Assembly: GCA_016169945.1 (NCBI GenBank)
Contig: JADLSH010000367.1
Span: 4,090,001-4,154,000, forward strand
Length of the DNA stretch: 64,000 nt
Source of the DNA: Trachythela sp. YZ-2020
Taxonomy: Eukaryota; Cnidaria; Anthozoa; Malacalcyonacea; Clavulariidae
Reading direction: 5' to 3'
Part shown: one piece after another, positions 34,065 to 43,996 of the stretch
How positions within the stretch are numbered: the stretch's first letter is position 1
How the letters are laid out: each line of letters begins with the position of its first letter
Program-made: the position numbers and the translations under genes
The notes under the pieces: model-generated
Told to the model about the DNA's origin: nothing
The model's database searches: none
What the model saw: the letters and a program-made list of their open reading frames with translations, nothing else

Positions 34065-34925
34065 ATGATCACAGAAAAGAATACTTGTCTTCACACATTG
34101 CACATCTGGGAGCTTATCATGCTCATATGTCTTATGGTGTTGGGTATATCATTCAATGGCTTTATCTTGCTCACGTTTTCTCAGTTGCCAAAGATACGAA
34201 ATTTTACCAATCATTTTGTCGCAAGTTTGGCGTTGGCTGACATTCTTATGGTTATTTTTAGTCCAATTCTCTTTCTTTTACTGTTTCTTGAAAAAATTGA
34301 TTTTGAACTTGGTGACACTGTTCGCTTTAACTCCAATATATTTTGTTCATTGGCATCTATGTTCAGTTTTGCTTGCATTAGTGTGGACAGAATGCTGGCC
34401 ATTGCAAAACCACTGTACCATCGAACTTTACCGCGATCACGTTGTATAAAGGTTATTGGCTTTATTTGGATCTTTTCTATAATAGGGACATTTCTTGATT
34501 ATATCTTAAGTGATTTTGTGGGCACTTTTATCATAACCTGTTTGAATTTTTGTGTTGCGTTTGTCATTCCAACAATAATCACTATCATTTCATATGCTAT
34601 CATTGCAAAAGTCGTTCTTCGTAGACGAAGAGGAGATCTTCAGGCAGCAGATCAGTCAGATCATGACGGAAACAATCGGAGACACGCCATCAGAATAACA
34701 GGGAAGATTTCGATGGTAATTCTACCTGGTATTGTCATCTGGAGCATTTTCTGGATCCCACTTTTTATAAAGGTTGTCCATGGAGAAAATATGTTTTCTC
34801 ACACGTTTAATGAGGCAATTGGCATGATTCCACTTATAACAGCGGTTGTAAATCCACTGATTTTTATTGCGATGACAACAGATTTCCGCAATCACTTAGT
34901 TAAGTCAGTTTGTCGCCGAGCTTAA
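34065..34925 (+). CDS. Class A rhodopsin-like GPCR, copy B
   Basis: A receptor of 286 aa in one coding exon, the recent paralogue of 7928-8815. It has the same landmarks: Asn in TM1, SLALAD in TM2, ISVDRML at the end of TM3, NPLIF in TM7 and a short VCRRA tail. It lacks nine codons just after the start ATG (residues 2-10 of copy A), shortening the extracellular N-terminus. About ten substitutions separate the two proteins, several of them near TM2-TM3 (KIDFELGDTVRF against KIEFELGEAVRL). TM6 keeps the canonical FWIP, unlike copy A. The upstream frame contains no ATG, so 34065 is the first usable start; a 5' non-coding exon is likely. A Harbinger-like element sits about 500 bp upstream and could affect transcription (inference). 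Confidence 0.88.
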   Translation: MITEKNTCLHTLHIWELIMLICLMVLGISFNGFILLTFSQLPKIRNFTNHFVASLALADILMVIFSPILFLLLFLEKIDFELGDTVRFNSNIFCSLASMFSFACISVDRMLAIAKPLYHRTLPRSRCIKVIGFIWIFSIIGTFLDYILSDFVGTFIITCLNFCVAFVIPTIITIISYAIIAKVVLRRRRGDLQAADQSDHDGNNRRHAIRITGKISMVILPGIVIWSIFWIPLFIKVVHGENMFSHTFNEAIGMIPLITAVVNPLIFIAMTTDFRNHLVKSVCRRA

Positions 34926-35432
34926 ATCGATGTGGGTAAATCAACTATAGGACTGTGCTTTGTTCTATACTAATATACTACTCGGAACTGTCCTAAGCTT
35001 TTAATTTAAAAACGATCTTATAGCCAAGTCTGGTGTTTCTAGCGAAGGTTATTCAATGTTAGTGGTAGCCAAACATCTACTTAAAACTATAACTCTGCTA
35101 CAGGTGACAAAAGATTAGATCTCGCACCTTCATGGATCACTTTGTAGACCATATAGCCCGGCTCTTGTACTTTCTGGTCATCTGGTGACAAATGAAACTG
35201 CAACATTACTGAGGCTGCGATATCCAACCTACGCCACAGAGATTGGTTGGAGTCAATTTATATTAGGTGCACGATTTTTTTCCCTGATGACTTCACGCCG
35301 ATCATGAAGGATTTCTATTCACAGTCATCTTCAAAGATATGAAAAACATTCGCATAATCATCCTGTTATTATCATGCGTGACAATGTAGAAGACACCTAA
35401 ATTATAATTGTCTCGAGAAGGATTCGCCAACT

Positions 35433-36136
35433 CAAAGTCTCAGCATTAAGCCTTATAGTTTCTTCAAACGATTTAAAATAATATATGTATATAATATTAT
35501 AAGTTGGTTTTTTTGCGGTCCGAATTCATATTCTATGATTTCCTGCAATCTGATTGGCTACGCGAGCGGTCCGTATGAGGCCGTACGGACCGCGGTAGAT
35601 TTAAATCCATAGAGCCAATGTTTTGTTTTTAAAATTATATAAAAAAATAAAACTATTATTTACCGGCGGGCTCGGGCCGTTTTTGAGACCTTGGGAAATA
35701 TTTCCCTATTCGCACCAGTCCCTTCCATAGCGAGTATAAGAATCCGACAACCCTGCATCCGGCTCACTTTTCATGTAGCTAGTGCGACCTTAGTGCAACC
35801 TGCACATTAACTCTCCTTGCTCGCTTTGAAAAATCGAATATGGCAGAAAATCGCGATAGTCAGTTACCTCTTGCTGCTAATGTCGAGGCAGCTCAGGCGC
35901 TGTCTCTGCTTCAGACTCAAGCTCAGAACTGATATAGCTCAAAATCAGCCGCAGAATCTACCTCAAGAGCTGAATCAGAACCAGATTCAGAATCAGCCTC
36001 AGTTATTGGTATGTATACGTTTTCTCTGTTTTAATTGCCTTTGTTGTTGCTAGACATATTAAGTTTTCTATAATTTACTCATGGTTTCCGCCCTTATTCT
36101 GCTGTTCAGCGTTTAATTCAAACTTTTCGTTTCCCT
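35433..36136. other. Copy-B-specific stretch, possibly DIRS 5' end
   Basis: Absent from copy A. About 35700-35785 (around CAGTCCCTTCCATAGCGAGT) recurs at 48120-48200. A small dyad, CGGTCCGTA...GTACGGACCG, lies at about 35561-35592. No gene recognised. Confidence 0.5.
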
Positions 36137-36544
36137 TAGCCGTTTTCCCACCTGCTAGACCTCATTTTGTTGTATATCTATATGGGGTTGCAGTGTTTTA
36201 CTCTGGCCTGTATTTTCTGTAAGAAAGTGTTACTGGTTCTGCCCTAGGATGCTTGTTTTTATTCGAATATATGCTTTGTTGAGCAAGCAATATTTTCCCT
36301 CCTTTGACTTTGTCGTTTTGATCCTTTTGTTTTACCATTGTGTATTTAGTTCAGCTTCAAAGATTCTTATTATTCAGCTGAGATGTTTAATCCCGTTTAA
36401 TCCCGTTTTTCTTTCACAACACATTCAAAACTAATGTTTTCACACAACTGCTTATTTCGTCACAACTTGAGTAGGCACGCGCTGTTGCTTAGTCCAGTAC
36501 AGTGGCGTCTTCTGTTATGTTATTCAATCTATTGGCTATATATA

Positions 36545-36817
36545 CAGCTAATTCAATAAAGGTTGTCTTTCCAAAAGCGTGAACCGTAAACTCTGAGCGA
36601 TCAAACGATGATAGGATATCGCCTATTTAGGTCATTAAACTCAAGGCTTTTGTAGCAAGTTGGTTTTCTATCGTAAGTTTTCTATATGCCTATAGACATC
36701 GTTTAAAAGAAAAAATTTCGAGTTTACTGGTCTAAATAAACAATAACCCATCATCCATTGTGCGCTCATAGTTTATCGTTTACGCTTTTGAAAGGACAAC
36801 CTTAATTGAATTGGCTG
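36545..36817. mobile_element. 273-bp MITE in the DIRS leader
   Basis: Ends CAGCTAATTCAATAAAGG and CCTTAATTGAATTGGCTG, within TATATATA on both sides. The uninserted site is in copy A near 11100-11116. The inner parts of the arms (AAGGTTGTC, AAAAGCGT) are also inverted. Confidence 0.75.
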
Positions 36818-36969
36818 TATATATATTTGTTTGCAGGCTTGAGTAGGCAAGCTGTTGTTACTTCAGATCAGGCCTCACAAGTCAGTGCGAGGCGCCCATT
36901 TTTGCATATTAATAATTCCTCATCGATTTCCTTCCTCCTAACTCTAAGATGCTTCGAACTTCCCATTCC

Positions 36970-37720
36970 CATGGTAGCCTGAAAGGGTGTCTAATGCCCT
37001 AGTCGGATTACTGACGGTTACCATAGTCGGATTACTCACTTTACCATCCCTTGGGTGGGTTCTCTTCCGCTGTCAGCGTGTTTCGTTATATTTCACATTT
37101 CTGTCAGCTTCTAATTCTTCCCAAGGGATGGTAACCAGATTTTTGTCGCTTAAGGGTCCTATTCCGCATATTATTTCGCAATATGTTTACCAATGCTCAC
37201 GATATTATAAATATTTATGTCTCCACCGTAGATTTGTGCTCTCTTTACATCTATTCCTTTTATGCCGTACTTCTCCCCTCTCTGTGCTTCTAGATGGATG
37301 ATCCTGTTGGCGCCCGATTTTAGGCTTTGGAAATTGGAAGAAGCCAACGCACAGCCCATCGCATCCAATCTCCTTCCCATGGTAGCCTGAAAGGGTGTCT
37401 AATGCCCTAGTCGGATTATTGATGCTCAGGTTACCATCCCTTGGGTGGGTTCTCTTTCGTTCTCATCTTCTTTCGTCATATTTCACATTTCTGTTGCCTT
37501 CTCTTCCCAAGCGATGGTAACCCTTAACGGTTCTTTTCCGCACATTATTTCGTAATATGTTTACCAATGCTCGCGATAGTATAAATATTTTTGTCCCCAC
37601 CCTAGTTTTGTTCTCTTTTATCCCTTCGGCATAATTTCCCCCTCTAGCTGCCCGAATTAAAGCCTTAGAAGAAGCCAACGCACAGACCGCGCCATCCGTT
37701 AGTTCTCTCCTTACTAGAAT
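36970..37720 (+). repeat. ~405-bp tandem duplication inside DIRS copy B
   Basis: GGTAGCCTGAAAGGGTGTCT occurs at about 36974 and 37380, and both are followed by the same order of sequence. Each unit has an inner dyad (TTACCATCCCTTGGG / CCCAAGGGATGGTAA, slightly worn in the second). Copy A has a single shortened version near 11250-11400. Confidence 0.65.
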
Positions 37721-37807
37721 TACCGCCCTTATGAGTTCCGCAGAGTCGAAGATTTTGATAAGTATGATGCTCTCGCCTTAATTGACCAGCTTGTCGCGTC
37801 AGAAAAA

Positions 37808-38149
37808 TTGATTGGCGACGATCGAGCTCCTACGTTTGTCATCGCCTCAACCCTTCGAGATAAAATGGGTACTAGCCGAAAGCAATTTCAAGCCTATTCT
37901 GTCGCTCTTCTCGCCGATAAAGAATATGCCAAGGTTCTTGATACCGTCGCCAAAGTCGAGAAAACGTTCAAGAAGCAAGACCCTCTACCACCGGCACGCC
38001 CTTCGCCATCGCGACCCCGCTCTCCGGTTTATTGTTTTTCATGTGGTAGGCCAGGTGATATATCATCCCGTTGTTATCGGCGCTTTTCCCGCCCGTATCC
38101 CCCTCCACCTCTCATGCGCCCATGTGCATTAAAAAAACCGGACTTTTAG
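37808..38149 (+). pseudogene. DIRS gag-like ORF, copy B
   Basis: Same segment as 11549-11950, with the CFSCGRPG...SSRC knuckle-like motif (Asp where copy A has Pro) after a Pro/Ser/Arg linker. It terminates about 20 codons earlier than copy A. Confidence 0.6.
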
Positions 38150-38796
38150 TTTGCATCTATTAACCTGATGAATTATGGACCTTAACTTTATTTATTCTAG
38201 ATTTAGTCTTAAACATACAACATTCCTGTATTTAAATAATTATTTTTCGACTTGTGATTAAATTATTTTCCATTTATATCGTCCTTATCATATTTTTACA
38301 TGCTTTTATTAGCTTTTCTTGTTTCTCTCTTCATAGAACTCGTTCCCCAAGGCGCCATTGCAATACCTTGTTTTTATTATTATTATTATTTATTGTTATT
38401 ATTAATGGTTTTTCAGAAATAATTGCATGGATAGAAGAGATAAAAACTATATGTTCTAAAATTTAGTTTATTTTATTAATTTGTCCACTCTTACAGTCTC
38501 ACTCCGTAACACTTACTTGCGACTTTAAATAATGTGTGTTTTATATGCCTTCGCATCATTTTACTGTCTGCGCTGGGTTTTCTTTGAGAGTCCACTCATT
38601 TTCTTCTCTGTCCTGCTCTCATCTCTTTCGCTTGCTTTCTTCCTCATTCTTCATAAGCTATTTGTTTCTTGGTTTCTTCTTGTCTGTTCGGGTTGGGGCC
38701 AACGCATCCTATAACTTCTTTTCTTTCTTCCTTTTAACCCCCCCGGAAGCGTCTCAAGTCTTAGCACCCCTTTAATTCCTTCCTGGTAAATTACGA

Positions 38797-39794
38797 ATGA
38801 TTTCAACCCTTTGCTTCGGGCGTCCGCGCGGTAGACCTTCCTTTGTCCTCCATGATGGCTCGGCTCTAGACTCTCTTGCCCACTCACCACAGCCTGATAA
38901 TGCTCACATATCCCCAGAATTTATTGAATCCGTCCGTCTAGGATCTTCCACCGCCGACGCTACAATGCTCTCCTTCCCAAACCTCGCAGAGTTTTCAGCC
39001 GGTAATCTGCATTCTCAGGTGGCGCAGTGGTCCGTTCTTGCTCGTCAAGTTTCTACGTTCCCGTTCGCACAAACTGTCGTTGGCTGGATAACTAACAAAG
39101 TCCATGTTGCAGATTATTTCAAGCATTTTAAAGGTCACTTCAAAGGTGAAGTGTTTCGCACAATTCATTTCTGATACCATTCTCGAACGCCTCGCCTCGG
39201 GCGTAATTTCAGATAGAGCCCCCTCATCTTGTTATGCCTTTGACGGTCGAGCCCTCGAAGCCTAGGCTTTGCAACGATCTCTGGATCGCGGACAAACCCT
39301 TCAAGTTAGACCGACTTTCTGACCTTCCACTTTATGTACAGTGTGATTCCTTTCAAACGGTATGAGATGATAAGTCCGGTTATGACCACATTTTGCTCTC
39401 CATAGATAGCCGAACATTCTTTGGATTTGAATGGGGGGGGGCTGGTATTTTACTAGCAATACTATTCCTTTCGGCTGGAAGCTTTCGGCGTACGTCTACC
39501 TTACCACGGGCCTCCTGGTGTCCCAATACTTCCGGTCGATTGGCATTCCTTGTTCCCTGTATATCGACGACAGACATTCAGCACAGCTAGTTCGGTTGCC
39601 CAGCTCTGCGTCTGTTCGCCGTCTCCATTCTGCACCGGAGAAATTAAACCTAGCCTGCGCTGATATGGCCTCCTTCTTAATGTGCTATACCTTGGTCAAT
39701 CTTGGATACTTTATTGGCCTTGCCAAGTCTATATATCCTCGTCCCCTTGCAATTTGTCCCTTACCTTGGATTCGCTGTGACTCTTGCCTGCCAG

Positions 39795-39795
<1 letters not shown>
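38797..39795 (+). pseudogene. DIRS reverse transcriptase (5' part)
   Basis: The upstream segment (FAQTVVGWITNKVHVADYF.HFKGHFKGE) leads into RT finger and palm: DRLSDLPLYVQ, DDKSGYDHILL, RTFFGFEW, then after a frameshift FGWKLSAYVY and GIPCSLYIDDRH with the YIDD catalytic box at about 39555, followed by CYTLVNLGYFIGLAKS. An in-frame stop precedes DDKSGY, and a frameshift lies in the G-run at about 39436. It breaks off at about 39795, where TTA repeats and the LINE insertion begin. Confidence 0.75.
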
Positions 39796-39796
<1 letters not shown>

Positions 39797-39831
<35 letters not shown>

Positions 39832-41768
39832 GATGAGTATTTTAAACAGGATAAAAACTTCAGTTTGGTAAAAAAATTTACAAAAACTGCTATCAATGTT
39901 TTTCCTGTCCGACAGTTTCAAGAATAACAACGAAAACTATATAAAGTTAATATATAAGAATAGATATATATAGAGAATAATACATGGGTGCGCGAAAATA
40001 CCAGATTTATTTCGAGTGTTGAACATGATATCTCACGAGTGAGCGCAGCGAACGAGTGAGATATCATGTTCAACACGAGAAATAAATCTGGTATTTCCGC
40101 GCACCCATGTATTATTCTGTTTATTATATAAAGGACAGTCTTTTCAAACGAAGTAAAATAAAATAAAATATCCATTTTCATAAACTTCAAAAGCGATAAT
40201 TTTCACACGTGAGATTATCAATTTTCAGCTTTATCAGTGCTCGAAATCTCTATAAAGCACTATACTTTATATAATAAACAATGTTAAAAGTCTTAGAAGA
40301 TTTAGGCTATTTCAACACCATTGATCTACGGCAATGTATTAAACAATTTCCCCCCACCGAAGTAGAAGCTCTGTTTGGCTAATTCCAGCTTAATTTGAGG
40401 CAGTTTAATCAATATGTTATTGTTTCTTGTTTCTTTCACATGACTAACCATTTGGAAATAGTTATCAAGTGTCTCATGGTCAAGCTTTTTCTGGAGACAC
40501 TTTTCTACCCAGATAGCAAATTTGCGATTGCATCAGTTCCTTGGTATTCGGTATAGATTTTGTACCAATGACCTCGCACGCTCGTCTCTCAAACGAAGTG
40601 AACTTTGCTAGTTGAGAGTCAGTAAAAGTTGTTTTGATAGTGCTACTATAGCTGAGGATTGGCAGTATCATCATATTGTAGATATCAATAGCTGACTCTA
40701 ATTAATGTTAAATTTCTGCAGGTTTAAGAGTAGCTCATTTTGATAACAATAGTCTTCAATCAATTTCATATCATCGTTTAAAGCCTCTTCAATATTTTGC
40801 GCATTTTTGTCGGCATAGAGAATTACCGTATCATCTGCATACTTAATGATGTCAGAGTTTTTGAATTTTAAATCATTGAAAAAGACTATAAACATTAAAG
40901 GACCCAAGATGGATCCTTGCGGAACACCATTGGTAATAGTGCTTGGTTTAGAGCGGATGTTTAGCATTTCAACCAATTGAGTTCGGTTAAATAGATAATC
41001 TGTAAACCAAGCAAGTTCAGGTCCTTCAACACTATACGCAGGTAATTTGTCCAATAGAATACTATGACCGATGTAATGGTGTCAAAGGCTTTGGACAGAT
41101 CCGAATATACGCATCCAATGAGCTTTCCGTTGTCCATTTCTTTTCGTATTTATCGGTGATGGACTGCCTTTTCCAGGATCTTGGATAGTATTGGGAGAAT
41201 CGATATTGGTCGAAAGTTCCCTGCTAGATCCGAATCACCAGATTTGAAGATGGGCTTTACTTTGGCTGATTTCCATAATTGTGGCACTCTACTTGTTTTG
41301 ATAGATAAATTGATTATATGTGCCAGTGGTTTTGCAATCACAGTTGCACAGTCCTTTAATAAGTTTGGAAGGAGGTCGTCGATACCAGTGGCTTTGTTTC
41401 GTTTTAAAGATCGGAGTTCTTTTTCAACGAAGATTGTGGAAACGAAAGAAAATTTGAAAGCTTTCTCCGTACGCAAGGTTTGTTTGTTATTATGACGCCA
41501 AGTTAAGGTTCACCAAAGGAAAAACCTTTGATTTCAATTCCCTAGCGACATTAGCAAAATAATGGCCAAATTGTTGTACCTTACTATGTACAGTGTCCTT
41601 TGATGTTGAGTTGGCACTATTTGCTTTACTTGAGAAAATTGATTTTATAGCTTTCCAAAATTTACGTGGGTTTAAACGAGTGTCATTTAAAACGCAATGG
41701 TGGTAAGATGATTTTGTTAACTTCGTTATTACACTTGTTTCTTTGCTTTTTGTATTCCCGCCACATTA
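39797..41768 (-). mobile_element. CR1/Jockey-like LINE inserted in the DIRS element
   Basis: Minus-strand reverse transcriptase. The linker (RKFWKAIKSIFSSK) is at about 41680, fingers with KATGIDDLLPNLLKD and NFRPISILPILSKILEKAVH at 41476-41150, palm with TNGVPQGSILGPLMFIVFFNDL and the catalytic YADD box at about 40845, and the C-terminus at 40674-40480. It lacks endonuclease and ORF1 (5' truncation) and has a frameshift near 41100. The left limit is near the (TTA)n at 39796-39831. A 13-bp repeat, CATTAGAATTCTG, doubled at 41764-41789, may mark the right junction. Confidence 0.75.
39972..40119. repeat. 148-bp near-perfect hairpin
   Basis: The arms read inward from AGAATAATACATGGGTGCGC on both sides and continue through AATACCAGATTTATTTC and GTTGAACATGATATCTCAC to a loop at GAGCGCAGCGAAC. 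Very few mismatches over about 68 bp. It lies between the LINE 3' end and the (TTA)n; it is probably a foldback MITE. Confidence 0.8.
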
Positions 41769-41774
41769 GAATTC

Positions 41775-42540
41775 TGCATTAGAATTCTGCCTCATTCCCT
41801 CCAAGAAGGAGACGTTTCTCGCCGGTAATACGGTATGTTTGCACACATTGCAGTAGCTTTCAGGAAAATGTACCTCCATGTCGCTTGCTGTTCCTGGTAC
41901 GCGACTTTTCACGAATGAGATTAACCTGGCCATCAGCAAAGTCTCCCGCTCTTCTCGTCCAACGCCCATTTCTCCGGCGTTAATAAAATAAAATAGAGCA
42001 CTGGCGTTTCCTCAAAAACTGGTCAGGTTCACTCCCTTGGCGCTCACCCCGGCATTCGCAGATTAAATTATATTCTGACGTCTCTTCGTTTGCATGGAGT
42101 GGAGTGCTTAATCCGGATGAGATTTCCATTATCGCCAAGGATTATTGGCCCGAGTCAACATTATCCCCCGATATTGTTGTCAAGGAAACTTTAGCCCAAG
42201 CTAACGCCCTCACTGCATTTGCGGATCGCATTACCAATTCCAGAGTCGATGTTTATGTTGATAGCTAAGTCCTTGTTCAGGCTTGGCAAAAGCTAGACTT
42301 GCTATAAGTCGACTCCATTGACGCGCGGTAAAGCCCAGACGCGCAGTAATTAAGCCCAATTCAACGAAAGCGCGAGTCGGAGAGCTCAAGCTCGCCCTTA
42401 GTCTGTATATTAACCAGGTCCGTATTAACCCAGTAAACTCAGTCCGTATTAACCCAGTCATTATGCGAGTCGACTTGTAGCAAGTCTAGGCAAAAGCAAG
42501 GCGCGAGGTCGCACTCTTTCTCAGACGCACTCAAGCAGAT
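41775..42540 (+). pseudogene. DIRS RNase H region, with a MITE inside
   Basis: LSGKC.SMSLAVPGTRLFTNEINLAIS is followed by an RNase H-like segment (KLYSDVSSFAWSGVLNPDEISI...KETLAQANALTAFADRI..SRVDVYVD). The frame continues to VLVQAWQ, is interrupted at about 42290 by a small inverted-repeat element, and resumes at 42490 with ARSHSFSDALKQI. Several stops are present. Confidence 0.65.
42293..42489. mobile_element. 197-bp MITE in the RNase H region
   Basis: Inverted ends CTAGACTTGCTATAAGTCGA and TCGACTTGTAGCAAGTCTAG. GGCAAAAG lies before and (G)GCAAAAG after, a 7-8 bp duplication. The DIRS reading frame continues across it. Confidence 0.75.
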
Positions 42541-42983
42541 AATCTGCAAGCCAAAAATGTTGTTGTAATGTTTTGAGAAAATTTGGGGGATTTTTAATCG
42601 AAAAACCGCGTTAAAAATTAGGGGAAAATTGAGCGAATTGTGATTCCTCATGTCTCGAAATCTTTACAGTATATTTTCAAAAAATTTGGGCGAGCGGGTG
42701 GGGGGGGGAGTCGTTTTATTTATTTTTTGTCGAGCAAAATTTGTTCACCCCACTAATGCTGTAACCCTAGTTACGCCCCTGCCTTCGCGCGCTGGTTTTG
42801 ATGATTCCTGGCCTCTCCCTTGGGACATTTGAGCTTTCCGAATCCAGTCTGCGTCTTTATCCATTTTAGCGCCATCAGCTTCAGGTTTGTCCTCTAGCGT
42901 TTTATTATTTTCCCCAATGGCTTACCACTCCTATTTTCAGTCTCCTTGTATCTTAATTCACTTGTCATGTTCAATTTCAGGCC

Positions 42984-43620
42984 TTGCCCACGGTAGCTCG
43001 TCTTTATGTCCCAGCAGTCCAGTGCCTTTCCTGTCACTATTCCAATGACCATGAATTCCAATTTTGCCAGATGTGTGGTTTTTGTCGTCCTTTAGTGTCT
43101 ACCGATAATCGCCTCTTGCTCCCTCTGGCTACTATCGCTCAACTCGACGAGCGGCTCTCCCACTTGCAGTCGTTGAACTTATCTACAGCTTATTCCAAAC
43201 AGAAGGACTCACTCTACCAACAGTTGTCTCGGTTTCATTCCCGGCTCCCTTCCTGCCAACACTATAAAACCCATGTAATGCTACGCCAAAAGATGTTTGC
43301 CGTTTTCTTGCGTGGAAAGATTCAATAGGGAAGACTCCGGTCCATTCTATGGTATGCCCTCACTTAGGACAGCATCGGAGATGTGATTGTGGTCGCCCTG
43401 TTCGCCTTTCTTATGCCACAGTTGATTCCTGCATTGGGAAACTTCGTGCTACATTTAACTCGCTCGGACGAGTTGGAGATTGGAACACGTCTCTTGGTAT
43501 TGGAAATCCGGCAGCATCACAAATCGTTATAGACTATCTCAAGGCTTGTACGATGCCACGATGGATCACACTTGTACGATGGATCACAAGCGGCGATCAC
43601 ACTTAAGCAAACAGTGCCTC
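42984..43620 (+). pseudogene. DIRS tyrosine recombinase, N-terminal part
   Basis: Begins with a four-cysteine cluster (CLSCHYSNDHEFQFCQMCG), then a helical KQKDSLYQQLSRFHSRLPS. A frameshift near 43310 leads to WKDSIGKTPVHSMVCPHLG..RRCDCGRPVRLSYATVDSCIGKLRATFNSLGR, the core-binding part of DIRS recombinases. It ends after NPAASQIVIDYLKA. The catalytic domain with Arg, His and Tyr is not present. Confidence 0.7.
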
Positions 43621-43996
43621 TGTTCCGTACCAAATTAGTCACTAGCTTCCCATTCATAAATAATTTACACGAATGAAAGACGATCACATGGGCGGAAAAT
43701 GATTGCAGAGATGTCGTCTTAATAGCTCAATAGGTAGAGTGTCAGCCCAGTGCGTGATTTACTTTTACAGCTTTAGTTTGTACAAATTTAAGCCAAGTGC
43801 TATAGGAATAGTAGACTTTCTCAAAGATTTTCGCGATCATTAATAATGCGCGATCATTAAACAGCTGAGGTACAATCGCTATCATATCAGCGATAGACAC
43901 TGGTCATAGCTTGTATTAATATAAGCCGTTGACATATGCGAGATCCTTTAAGTTATAGTATATCGAGGCACATACATTGGTCATAGCCTGCGTGGT
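43621..43996. other. No gene seen
   Basis: Unassigned sequence between the DIRS and Mutator-like elements. It includes a fragment resembling a tRNA D-arm at 43731-43758, not accepted as a gene. Confidence 0.4.

Larger units (their letters stand above)
31368..39155 (+). repeat. Segmental duplication, copy B (GPCR plus DIRS)
   Basis: Partner of 5322-12690. Copy-B-only material is the Harbinger-like element 32759-33552, the stretch 35433-36136 and the MITE 36545-36817. Confidence 0.85.
36137..43620 (+). mobile_element. DIRS-type retroelement, copy B, with nested insertions
   Basis: Order along plus: leader (36137-37700), gag-like ORF (37808-38149), region before RT (38530-39160), RT (about 39280-39795), interruption by a LINE (about 39797-41768), RNase H (about 41775-42290 and 42490-42540) and tyrosine-recombinase N-part (42984-43620). 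RT shows DDKSGYDH and the catalytic YIDD box. The junction region shows SLAVPGTRLFTNEINLAIS, typical of DIRS. Stops and frameshifts throughout make it inactive. The recombinase C-part with the catalytic Arg-His-Arg-Tyr set was not found. Confidence 0.82.

Noticed and set aside
39783..39930. Asparagine-rich protein on the minus strand
   Set aside because: Translation of a (TTA)n microsatellite at the LINE/DIRS junction; no coding support.
43718..43762. tRNA gene, from TAGCTCAATAGGTAGAG resembling a D-arm / A box
   Set aside because: No anticodon arm, T-arm or B box follows at the right distance and no cloverleaf can be folded. At most a fragment of a tRNA-derived SINE.
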